From NCBI GenBank assembly GCA_947359465.1, contig OX375877.1:27291235-27355234 (forward strand): a stretch of 64,000 nt of DNA, in the 5' to 3' direction. Below, in pieces: positions 45,458-55,409 of the stretch. The translations under genes were made by a program, and so were the position numbers. A model generated the notes under the pieces. That model saw nothing but the letters and a program-made list of their open reading frames with translations, was not told where the DNA came from and did no database searches. This DNA is from Metellina segmentata. Its lineage: Eukaryota > Arthropoda > Arachnida > Araneae > Tetragnathidae. Position 1 is the first letter of the stretch; every line of letters begins with the position of its first letter.

Positions 45458-46970
45458 CATTCTTCCATAAAAATATGTGTTTTGATGCATCCTACCACCT
45501 TTTTGAAGTTTTGCCAATTAATTTCGAATCACCCTGTAATTTCATTTTTGTTTTAGATAAATATAAAGATATAATTTAGTTTCTTCCTCTTTTAGTTTTA
45601 AAATATTACTCCCATGTGTTTACTAAGAATATTTTCTCACTTCATAAACTGAAAGGGGTTTGGCTGTGTATTTGTGATGTTTAAATCCCACCCTTTTAGA
45701 TCTAGGCGTTGAGTTCCATTCGTAAAACTTCAAGCTTACTGTTTGAATGACGAGAGCCGCCTACAGTTATTACTTTAATACCTATATGGTCAACGTTTAA
45801 TGGAATCTAAACTTGCATTTCTAAAGAAATATATTGGTTCTTGGTTCAAGGTTTTATAATGAAAAATATCCAGAGCTTCATAAAGAATGCCTTGAAAATA
45901 ATTGACGCTATCTGAATATCTAATCGAAGTTCTATCGTTAAGATTTTATCTCTTCTTTCTCTCAAAATCCCCAATCTAGGTTAAATGGTTAATATAAATG
46001 ACACAAGCCCTAGTTTTGAAAATGTATCTTTCAATTTTCTACTGTTTATAGTAAAACATATAAATTCAATTCTGGATCGTCTTGTTACGCCACTACAATT
46101 TCACAAATAACTTTTTTAGCTCCTTAAGGCATGTAGAGGAAGGTGTGTCATTTAGAGTCCATTTCGTTAGCATTTATTTCGTCGTTAAATGAAAATGGCT
46201 CAGTGAAATACCGTAAGCTTTTTGATGCTAGAGGATAATCATTATCATTGTTAACTAAAATCCTTTGTGTGTTTTGAACATCTCAGAAACCGACGAAAGA
46301 GGATAGAGCATCTGACCTTGATTGAGTCAAGTTATATTTTTTCTAACTCCATTTGTCAATTAACGTTGCATTACGTTAGGGACATCAAGAGTATAGCGCA
46401 TTATCTACAATAATAAAGATATATTTTACGTACGGAATCAATTTACTGAGGAAGATAATGGGTCGTTTAGGGACTATAATGAGGATAATGGAATTATGGG
46501 CAAACCAGTTTTTCGTTTTTTCGAAATTGGAATACCAAGCACTTTTTATTGTTATTGCTCTTCAAACAAGCAATTAGATTATTTTCTGGCATTTCAATCC
46601 CGGATGTTGATATACGAGTTACGGAGATTGGCACGTTGTAGGAATTTGACTAATGGAACAATTATTACCAGGCCATACGAGTCGTCTGCTTCACGTAAAT
46701 AAAAAAAAATTTATGGAGGGGAATTCAATCAAGATAGAGAAAGTCATAATATTTATGATTGATTTTGAATGAGACATTTCAAGGCTGACAAGGTTGAATT
46801 ATATACAAGAATTGAAGATATGCTTGCTATATCCCTCTCACAATATATTTGTTACGTCCAGGCCAATTAGATACTAAAAATATATTATAACATTCCTTTT
46901 CCTTATTATCTCTTATGAAAATGAAAAAGAACAGTGAAAATCAAACGCCTACAATCATCTTCAAGGTGCG
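45458..46970. other. Intronic stretch (1.5 kb)
   Basis: AT-rich; nothing recognised. Confidence 0.55.
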
Positions 46971-47330
46971 TATACATTTGCGAGCCGAGCCGTTCGCGAA
47001 CCTCTCGTTAACCGTTCGTTGAAGTTATTTTCACAACGAACTTTCTGCGATCCATGGGAAAGTAAGGAACCAACAGCGAACTATAGGGCACTCATTTGTC
47101 AGCCACCGGTGATGACGATAGAGCCTGGAGGTTCGTAAGCAGAAAGAATGCAGCGAACTACTCACGACGACGCACCAATCTGAACCGAGAACGCCTTTGT
47201 GTTCATCGAAGAACCGACAGGTTCGCCACGAGCGGAACACGAGCCGTTCGTATGATGCCCAAAACCCGATCCCAATCAGGAAAACTAGAGACTGGCGAAC
47301 GGTTCTGTTCGCAAACGTACTCGCTCCCTT
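46971..47330. mobile_element. TIR element, class unknown
   Basis: gtgcgtatacatttgcgagc-cgagccgttcg near the left and cgaacggttctgttcgcaaa-cgtactcgct near the right are inverted repeats of about 28 bp. The interior is GC-richer and crossed by overlapping open frames on both strands with no domain. Confidence 0.6.
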
Positions 47331-49430
47331 ATGTTTGCTCGTGGAGCATTCACAGTAAAGCAAATTTAACTATGACATTTGATGTAAAATGTCATCAGTA
47401 AAATTATACGCACAAGATTTGCACAATGAATTTACATTTCAAATCACTCAAGGACGTTATAATTTTTTTCACTCTGGTTGCACTCAATTGTATAACCTGA
47501 TTACGAATCTATATCTTGATTATTTTTGCTTCTTTGACCTTCGGCAAGGGGGCGAACTGATGGTTATTTGTGAAGGTACACCCAGTGGATAGGTCGCTGT
47601 TACACATAATAAGGTCAATCTTCAACATCCATGCGCTTACAAACCGAGGTTCGAAATTTCCTATGATCACATGATGGAGGAACATCTCTGACCATCCTGA
47701 TTGGTCAAGATAGACTTAACTGAATTCCGCTTCGTTACGAGTACCGCAGATCAATCTATACAAACAATCATTTTTGCAAGTTCTACGATCTTCAAGAAGA
47801 TGGTGGAACCTCTTTCACATCTGTTTCGATGTCTTGCTATCTTCTATTTTAAGGTGCAAGAGATACTAGGATCGAATAAGTCCACACTTTTTTCTGTTGT
47901 AATTTCTTTTTTATTCATGTTGTTGTTTAGCTTTAGTCAGTTTTTTGAATATTTCACTCGTCATTGGAAAATTAAAAAGCAAACGTTTGAGTTGAGATCG
48001 AATGTTGAACATCCTGGCGCCATCCATTCTACCTACCACGGAGATATCTTACTTCTGCCGTCACCTTGACAAAACTGCCTAAGCATCCTCCTCTTTACCT
48101 GAAAATTACCGTGAAAGTTAGGCGAGACGAAAATGCGTCGGTCCCATGCTTTTCAGATAATTGGGGTGCTATTGTATTACATTTTGTCGCCACACTTCGT
48201 CGCCATAACAATTAACGCCATCACAAGTCCCTGAACCTGCTCCGGATGGCGCTGAACCAGTTGGATAAGCATGGACGCAATTGGTCAGGCCAGGAAACAT
48301 ACCAGGTGGTCCATCTCACTCATTAAGAAATAAAACCCTCGAACTCATCCGTTAGTTCCGCAGAAATCGCCGAAGTTGGTATCCAGTTCTTCTACGATTA
48401 GCGAACTTATTTGACCCTTTCAAGGATGGTGGTCAAGGGTCCAACCCCTTCGACATGGTATAGGCATGGAATCATTCTTGGTACGTTTAGGATTCTCGTC
48501 ATCTAGGTATATAAAAATTCTAGATAAATTTAGGCTCCTGCTTGGTCTAGATATATAAACATTCAAGGTACATTTAGGCTGCTAAAAATGTGTAAATAGT
48601 GTCACGATTCCCTGTCTTTCGTCAAGTTGGTAACAAAGTAGATACACCCGACAGAGAGTTACAAACACAGATAGGTTACAAGAACAGTTGTTCTTGTGTT
48701 CTAGTTGCTACTTGTTCTAGTGGATGAACATCGATGTATGACATTGCATAATGCGCTTAAGAATATGAAATATTGGGTGCTATTACTGAAAAATAACATG
48801 AATAAGAATATAATTGTTTTACAATTCGGAGGAGCCAGACGTGTTTTGCACCGGACGGTGCAGCGTATATTTTGAAACTTTATATTATATTGTAAATAAA
48901 TGTAAATGTATGCAATGTCCCTCTGTTCTTGGCCACTACTACACACACTGTCAATCAAATTAGACATCGATCGGTCGCTCTGACAATGGGTATCTGGCAT
49001 GGCCTGACAGTCGCAACTAGTCAGGCCCTGACTAGTTGCGATCATTCTCACCCAGGTGATTTAGCGCCATTCGGTACTAGGTGCAAGGACATATGGCGTT
49101 AGGCATTACAGAAATTAACCTGCGAAAGACTGCGACAAAATGCGATACGGTACAACCTTAATTATTCTAAAAGCATGGTGACCGAAGAATTTTAGGTATT
49201 ATAAGAACTTTTGGATCGCTCATCTCATTTAACATCCAGGTGTACTTTAAATAGACGATGAAATATAAGGGGCCCCTAACTTAAATACTAAATTTTAGTT
49301 ACGTGCAAAATACAGCTATATTCTATAACGATTGCTATTTTGCCCTTTTTTTCTTTGTAAAGTATACTAGCACAAAGCACTTCTAAGGGTTAAGGGTACT
49401 AAGTATCTTATTAGCAAATCTGATTAGATC
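47331..49430. other. Intronic stretch (2.1 kb)
   Basis: A 122-codon frame (47701-48069) has a hydrophobic centre but no recognisable domain. Around 48480-48595 a phrase of about 50 bp (tctagatatataaacattc / aaggtacatttaggct) recurs two or three times. Otherwise nothing. Confidence 0.5.
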
Positions 49431-49436
49431 TTTTGT

Positions 49437-49837
49437 ACAAGATATCTCGTCATTACAAGAATACACGGTCACGATCATAAGAAGAAAATTGTGCAAACCT
49501 TGATCTCGTCATCATAAAAAACAGGTAGTAGCTTGATAACTAGATGTCATCATAAGAAAACGAGTAAGATTTTGATTAACTAGATATCTCGTCATCATAA
49601 AAAACAACTTTCCCTTAGGGGATTGATCCCGAGCCGTCGTCAATAGCCCGTTGTGTTGCTGTAGTACGACGTTAATTAAGAATTACCAAATTACTATCAT
49701 AAAAACAGGTAGTATCTTGGTAACTATATATATCGTCATTAGAAAATTGGTCAGACCTCGATGGACGAGATATCTCGTAATTACAAAATTGGTTAGACCT
49801 CGATGAACGAGATATCTCGTCGAAACCACTTGGAGGT
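49437..49837. mobile_element. TTAA-linked MITE, family B, with 42-43 bp units
   Basis: The right end cgagatatctcgtcgaaacc-acttggagg abuts TTAA (49838-49841). The body is a diverged tandem array with gagatatctcgt cores about 42-43 bp apart (for example 49764 to 49806). A SINE fragment has inserted at 49608-49686, as one has in the 5.6 kb copy. The left end was not found. Confidence 0.65.
49608..49686 (+). mobile_element. SINE fragment (3' part) inside family B element
   Basis: Reads ctttcccttaggggattgat, gtcaatagcccgttgtgttg and ends gttaattaagaattacc. Confidence 0.75.
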
Positions 49838-49856
49838 TTAACCCTTTGAGTAGACT

Positions 49857-50010
49857 ATGTTTGTTGTGATGCTTCACGAATTTTTGTCTTGGAGAAAATG
49901 TGCAACAAATAAGGGAAAATGTGATCTAAACTTGCTTCATCCACATAGAAAATCACCAGCAACTCCAATCATGGAGGTTGGGCGTCGTACATTTTTCTTG
50001 AAAAGTCATT
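49857..50010. repeat. Duplicated segment, first copy
   Basis: ataagggaaaatgtgatcta, cttgcttcatccacatagaa and ggaggttgggcgtcgtacat recur almost unchanged at 50876-51012, 1 kb downstream. An 80-codon frame across it has no recognisable domain. Confidence 0.85.
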
Positions 50011-50651
50011 CATTCTTGTGTGGGTATGCCTTACACGTGATGTGGCCGTACACTCATACCCTTTCCCAAGTCTCCCGAAACCGGTCCGCCAGTCTTTAAT
50101 ATGGGCCATGCACGAGTTTGAGGCTTTTGTTTAATTTCATTGATGGGTGTACTTACTTCAGCGCGATGAAGGACATGCTTCATGGCAGCTGCGATGCAAA
50201 TTTTAAACTTGTTTATGCTAATGAAGGGGTTGCGTCAAGTCAATGAGAGTTTTTGAACCCGGCCATAACTAAAATGTTTAAGGTGGAACGAATTCAATAA
50301 GTCTGTTGAGATTTGAATGATTGCTCGCTCGGTCATCGTCAAGTTTAAATGTGATTTAAAACATTCCTGTAATTGACGTTTATGATTTTCCCTTTTAACT
50401 TTTCAAGCTCTCGAAGACCTCTTTAAAATTAATAAAAAGCAACGAGTTTTGTTTAGATGTTTTTAAAACCGAGTCCTTGTTTTGAGGAATCGTCGTTTAC
50501 GAAATTTCGGACAGATGAACTCAAAATTCCGCCACGACTTGAAAGCGGGCATGAAACTGAAAGTAACGCAGAAAATGGTGAAAATAACACCTTTTCTATT
50601 CCATTCACTTTCAAGTGAAGCACAGTAAGTCAAGAAACAGATTTGAAAAAG

Positions 50652-51245
50652 ATTCCATTCTCTGTGTGTGTAAATTGTTTAAGAAATCTAAACTCCAAGA
50701 AAAATAACTTATTGGACTTATACAATCTAAAGTTTAACACATTCTGATCTAGATAAGCTAAAAAAACTCATGTCGTGACAGGTTTGATGTAGTCTCTTTC
50801 ACTTCGACGATATAAAATGGTAGAATGTTTCAAGATATTTTTCGTTATCGTAAGCTTATTCTTGGCAAGTATTGGTGATGCTTAACAATTTTTTTGTCTA
50901 GGAGAAAGTGTACAAGAAATAAGGGAAAATGTGATCTAAACTTGCTTCATCCACACAGAAAATCACCAGCAACTCCAATCATGGAGGTTGGGCGTCGTAC
51001 ATTTTTCTTCATTCTCTGTGTGTAAATTGTTTAAGAAATCTGAACTCCAAGAAAAATAACTTATTGGACTTATACAATCTAAAGTTTACCGCATTCTGAT
51101 ATAGATAAGCTAAAAAAAAACTCATATCGTGACAGGTTTGATGTAGTCTCTTTCACTTTGACGATATAAAATGGTCTACTATTTCATTTAGAATGTTTCA
51201 AGATATTTTTCGTTATCGTAAGCTTATTCTTGGCAAGAATTGGGG
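50652..51245. repeat. Tandem duplication, period about 356 bp
   Basis: ttgtttaagaaatctaaact, ttattggacttatacaatct, gacaggtttgatgtagtctc and gttatcgtaagcttattctt occur at 50673-50873 and again at 51023-51236. Between them lies the second copy of the 49857-50010 segment, so the order is B-A-B with a lone A upstream. Few differences, so recent. Confidence 0.88.
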
Positions 51246-52069
51246 GTAGGTAAATTGAATTAACATGGCATTGGAGCTACTCAACGTGTTATTGATGACA
51301 GTACAAGATTCAACCCGAAGGGAAAGATCCGAGGCAAGGATTGGGTTTCTGTGCTGTGATTATTATATTCAGTTATGTCAATGTTCCCAATTGAGTACCA
51401 ACTAATGTACACATTTAGAATGTTTAGTCGAAAATTTAAAAAATATATTTTTGATAAGTATATTGAAGTAAACCATACCATAATCTGGATTGTAAGCTCG
51501 AAAGTGTGTTGATAAAATACACGACAATCCCGGAATGAATGATACAGATAAAATCTGAAGCGGAAACTGGACAAGGTGAAGAATGCTACATTGTTCCGAC
51601 ACAAAAACGAAATGAATGTTCGATGTGTATTTATGAAAATACTTGCCCGAATGTTTTTGTTACGTGAATACAGTTTTCGATTTTAGTAAAGTTTAATAAT
51701 GGTTTGAATGTTCACTTTTAATTATTATTTTTGTCAGCTATGATTATATTTAGCACCAATATAATAATTTTAAGTAGCACTAGAAAAGTAATTGATTAAC
51801 ATTGTTTCAATATAAATTGAAAACATGTAAAACGCAGAGCAAAATCTATATCAAGCGAGTTATATTTATTCCATAGTTATCCCTCCAAGTAATTTTGACT
51901 TGATCTGGTCAGCTTCTTTCTAATGACCAGATGCCTTGAGGGGACAACCATCAGGAGTTTCAATATCTGTAATTAAAATAAAGAACGTGAAAGAAAATCT
52001 ATAGTAGATTTTACTTATACCGCATTTGGATGCAAGCATGATTGTTAAAGTAATTGGTTTCTTTTACAG
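51246..52069. other. End of intron 10
   Basis: After the SINE fragment mostly AT-rich. A small foldback at 51882-51940 (ccctccaagtaattttgact ... accagatgccttgagggg) resembles a collapsed family B element. Confidence 0.5.
51252..51335 (-). mobile_element. SINE fragment (minus)
   Basis: Reads aattgaattaacatggcatt, ggagctactcaacgtgttat and cgaagggaaagatccgaggc. Confidence 0.6.
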
Positions 52070-52155
52070 GCAAAAGACCCAGATGCAGACACGGTACTGC
52101 AATTTTCCATCGTAGCAGGGAATGACGAAGGAAATTTTGTTGTGAACCCTGCGAC
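52070..52155 (+). CDS. Cadherin exon 11 (fifth complete EC repeat)
   Basis: 86 nt: 28 codons plus two bases (phase-2 donor ac|gtaagt), acceptor cttttacag. It encodes AKDPDADTVLQFSIVAGNDE then GNFVVNPA. AKDPDAD is the DxD motif. The repeat body is unusually short between motifs, as in PCDH15 EC6. Confidence 0.92.
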
Positions 52156-52315
52156 GTAAGTATTCTGCACTAGGATTGGGTATTCCTCTGGAAGATATTG
52201 ATTTATCAAATAATAAATGTGAACTGATTGTTACCTTTTTGAATAATTGATAACCAAAAACTGCACGGCGATTTTTATTTTTTCTGAATAAGATTTTATT
52301 TTCGATAAATAACAA

Positions 52316-52585
52316 AAACAGTAATTTTATTTTCGTGAAATAACAGTAACAGTAATTTTATTTTCGTGAAATAACAGTAAAGTAATTTTATTTTTGTAAA
52401 ATAACACTAACACTATTTTTATTTTGTGAAATAACAGTAACAGTAACTTTATTTCGCAAAATAACGGTAAAATAATTTTTTTCGTGAAATAACAGTAACA
52501 GTAACTTTATTTCGCGAAATAACGGTTACAGCATTTTTTTCGTGAAATAACTGTAACAGTAATTTTATTTTCGTGAAAAAACAGT
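52316..52585. repeat. Minisatellite of about 35-40 bp units
   Basis: acagtaattttattttcgtg followed by aaataacagtaac recurs about seven times with small indels. AT-rich, non-coding. Confidence 0.85.
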
Positions 52586-52619
52586 CGGGAAGTAACAGTT
52601 TTAAAACGAATTGAAAACA

Positions 52620-52866
52620 GAATAAAACCTTGATTATCTTTTGTCTCGGATTGATCGAGTATTCGTGTTACCCGAACCAAATTTGATGTCAAATTTTGGT
52701 TATTAAATATTTCAATAGTAGTAGTAGTATCATGGAGTGTATACCTAAATTCTTTCTAGATTGAGTATCGGCTATTTAATGTTAGGTACAACTTCTGTAT
52801 TGGTGCGAGTGTTTGGTTTTATCCGGCTATTCAAAGTTCCCCGTATAGTTGAGGTTTTACTGTACA
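52620..52866. mobile_element. pogo/Tigger-like fragment
   Basis: The right end cccgtatagttgaggtttta-ctgta and phrases such as ttgatcgagtattcgtgtta and ttgagtatcggctatttaat are typical of decayed pogo/Tigger ends. The left terminus is not sharp. Confidence 0.5.
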
Positions 52867-52984
52867 TTTTTACCATTCAAATGCAATCCTTTTATCTTTC
52901 ATGTATGGATACACTTTTATTTATTTTAATCTACTTAAAATTAACTATATATTCGACCAAGTTCCTAGGCACAGATTCATTATA

Positions 52985-53175
52985 AATATAAGGTCATCGC
53001 ATTCGTATCTCAGGCACCTCTGACTGAAAACCTAAATTTGCTGATTGTGCTCCTTTTACATGTTCTATTTGCCATTTCGCACATACTTTTACGTCTTCTG
53101 ACTTCAACCTCCATGCAGTTCGGGTGTCTTACCCCTGAGTCCGTTATTTGTAAACTATGTTTATAATGAATTGAT
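52985..53175. repeat. Dispersed repeat, pair with 5370-5610
   Basis: Same orientation and order of blocks as the intron 2 copy (gttctatttgccatttc, tctgacttcaacctccatgc, gtcttacccctgag). Confidence 0.55.
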
Positions 53176-53466
53176 TTTTAACGTCTAAACAACAAGATTC
53201 ATGATTGCTTCTTTTAAATATGATTTACATGCGAAATATTGTAACGATTTAAGGGTTTTTCTGTTCGGAATTTAGATTTATGGTTTATAATCCGAGTAAA
53301 ACCTTCATTTTGAATATTCTAGTACTTCAATCATATTTTTGATTTATTATAGCTGTCGAATATATACAGGAAGACTCAGTATTAATAGATGTTTAGTACA
53401 TGCTTATAGTGAATATTTAATAAAATTGTTTAAATACGCTTTAATAAATGTGTAAATTCTTTGCAG

Positions 53467-53551
53467 AGGTCAAGTTCTTACATCTGCTGTAATGGACTAT
53501 GAAAAGAAGCAAAGTTACGACCTTTTAGTACAAGTTGCAGATGGTATCAAC
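53467..53551 (+). CDS. Cadherin exon 12
   Basis: 85 nt: one base completing ACA threonine, then 28 codons, phase-0 donor aac|gtaagt. It encodes GQVLTSAVMDYEKKQSYDLL then VQVADGIN. MDYEK is the LDRE motif (E kept, R replaced by Y, as is common). Confidence 0.93.
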
Positions 53552-53665
53552 GTAAGTTTCTCTTTTGCCATTGAACTACTTAAATAAATATGAATAACGT
53601 ATTTCCCTGCATTCAGATACATACAAATAGCATAGTATTCATCTGAATTGTTTCTCTATTTGTAG

Positions 53666-53794
53666 ACCGCTGTTTCTCCAATGACTGTGAATGTGGTAGA
53701 TATTAATGACCAACAACCTGTATTCACCCATAGTTATTACAATTTTTCAATTGTAGAAGAAATGCAAGAGAATGTTACCGTCGGATCCATTTTG
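53666..53794 (+). CDS. Cadherin exon 13 (EC repeat junction)
   Basis: 43 codons, phase 0 both sides, acceptor ctatttgtag, donor ttg|gtaaac; the preceding intron is only 114 bp. It encodes TAVSPMTVNVVDINDQQPVF, then THSYYNFSIVEEMQENVTVG and SIL. Canonical linker DINDQQPVF and XEX glutamates VEE. YNFS and ENVT are possible N-glycosylation sites. Confidence 0.94.
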
Positions 53795-55097
53795 GTAAAC
53801 TACTTTTATGCATAATTTATGTAACATTAATGATCATTGATGATGTGAATGTAATTATATGAATCCTATTGAAAGTTTCAAAAATATCATCATTACATTT
53901 TATCATAGAAATTGATTTCTTGTGCTAACTGATAAAGCGATGCGACTTTTTATGAATCCACTCAAACTAAGTAAATACTGACCGCTATTGTCCGAACGAT
54001 TGCTCACTTTAAATATTGTTTTGAGCGTTTAAATGGAAGAGCAGATAATACGTTATCCAATAACCCAACATTTGGCCTTATGTTTAGTTCCCGTGGCGTT
54101 ATCTTCGACTGTAACATTGAAATTTATGAAACTGTTCAGACTCAAAAGTGATAGTTATGAAACAGTTCAACAAATTTGACCATGAAACAAGACGGAAGAC
54201 TGTAGAAGGGTCAGTAATTGGATAAACGCCTTTATTGTTCTATATCTAGCTTATATAATTTTTGCTGATAAGTTTTGGTTCATAGTTTTTTGTTGAAAGA
54301 GGTTCATAATTGTATCCTATCGAAAATTTCCTTTGACAAATCAATAAAGGTAAATAAATGGGAGAACGTTTTGCAACTCGCACTGACAGTTGACAAGAGA
54401 AGAATATGCAAACCTAAACGTTCCGCAACAATATTATGCAATTTTAGTTTTTAAACGATTCAATAAATGTCGCTCAAAAAAGAATCTTATGCGTTTTCAT
54501 GCGAGTGGGTGTTGTGATTTTGGCTTTGGACCATAATTAACAGTACTTGCAATACTCAAGAAGAAAAAATCTCATTTCATTATATTTCAAAAATGTAACT
54601 GTTTGAACTCGTATCATGAGATGCGTACATCACGTATAAGGCTCAGAATATTATGATGTAACTGAATTGGAATAGTAGGAATGAATGAATGTTTTGTGGT
54701 AATAAATGTTATTTTTTAAGGTACTCAAAAGGGTACGCCAGGAATGAAGAGCTTAAAAATTCTTGTGGACAAATGTAAAAACATTTTTCTTCGATTCTTC
54801 CCTGGGTGTATTTCCGTCAACAATGTCAGTAAAAATTTATTTGTGTATGTATGTCATTACTTGATCTCGTATATCTTGTGTTTGCCCCAGCATGTCCCTG
54901 TGTGGCTCTTGCGACATAAAACCCAATGAACATAGATTGTTTAGAAGAGTCATGACTAATACCGATGGTTTAGAAACTACAAAAATTAGTCAACACACTT
55001 GGTGTTAAAAGAACTTAACTAACCTAAGTAATCAGATCAATTCGTTCATTGCTTCAGAATGTCCAACAGATTATATTCATCTGAATCAATCTTCCAG
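53795..55097 (+). other. Intron 13 (1,303 bp)
   Basis: AT-rich, nothing recognised. A 61-codon frame at 54744-54929 is not supported as coding. Confidence 0.75.
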
Positions 55098-55409
55098 GCT
55101 CTTGATGGCGACTCAGGCCGCAATGCAATCGTCCGCTACAAGCTGCTCGGTGACCAGGCCAACGAGGCCTTCGAGATCGACGAAACTGGCAATATCCTGA
55201 GCAGGCGGAGGCTGGACAGAGAACGGGAGGCCATGATCGACTTCCTTGTGGTGGCCTTTGACGCAGGGACTCCACAACTCAGTGGTACGGCCACTGTGGG
55301 AGTCAGAGTGGAAGACATCAACGACAGCCCTCCTTACTTCGATTCCGACACTTACGTGGTCAGTGTTCCTGAGGAAGAGAACCCACCCTACACTGTTCAC
55401 AAGATGCAT
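55098..55409 (+). CDS. Cadherin exon 14 (sixth complete EC repeat, GC-rich exon)
   Basis: 104 codons, phase 0 both sides, acceptor cttccag, donor cat|gtaagt. It encodes ALDGDSGRNAIVRYKLLGDQ, the LDRE motif RRRLDREREAMIDFLVVAFD, the linker VEDINDSPPYF and the next repeat opening VSVPEEENPPYTVHKMH. All calcium motifs are canonical. Base composition is clearly richer in G and C, with many C- or G-ending codons, than neighbouring exons 11-13 and 15. The exon start follows the acceptor even though the frame stays open upstream to 55059. Confidence 0.95.

Larger units (their letters stand above)
40759..52069 (+). other. Intron 10 (11,311 bp)
   Basis: Contains four SINE pieces, a Helitron-like fragment, a piggyBac-like transposase remnant, a Tc1 derivative, a TIR element (46971-47330), a family B satellite element, a 356-bp tandem duplication and AT-rich gaps. 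Exons 10 and 11 are contiguous at protein level (QLQ-AKDPDAD). Confidence 0.8.
52156..53466 (+). other. Intron 11 (1,311 bp)
   Basis: Contains a minisatellite (52316-52585), a pogo/Tigger-like fragment (52620-52866) and the dispersed repeat at 52985-53175. Confidence 0.8.

Noticed and set aside
47701..48069. 122-codon frame with a hydrophobic centre, considered as a nested membrane-protein gene
   Set aside because: No recognisable domain, no splice partners, AT-rich context; a chance frame is more likely.
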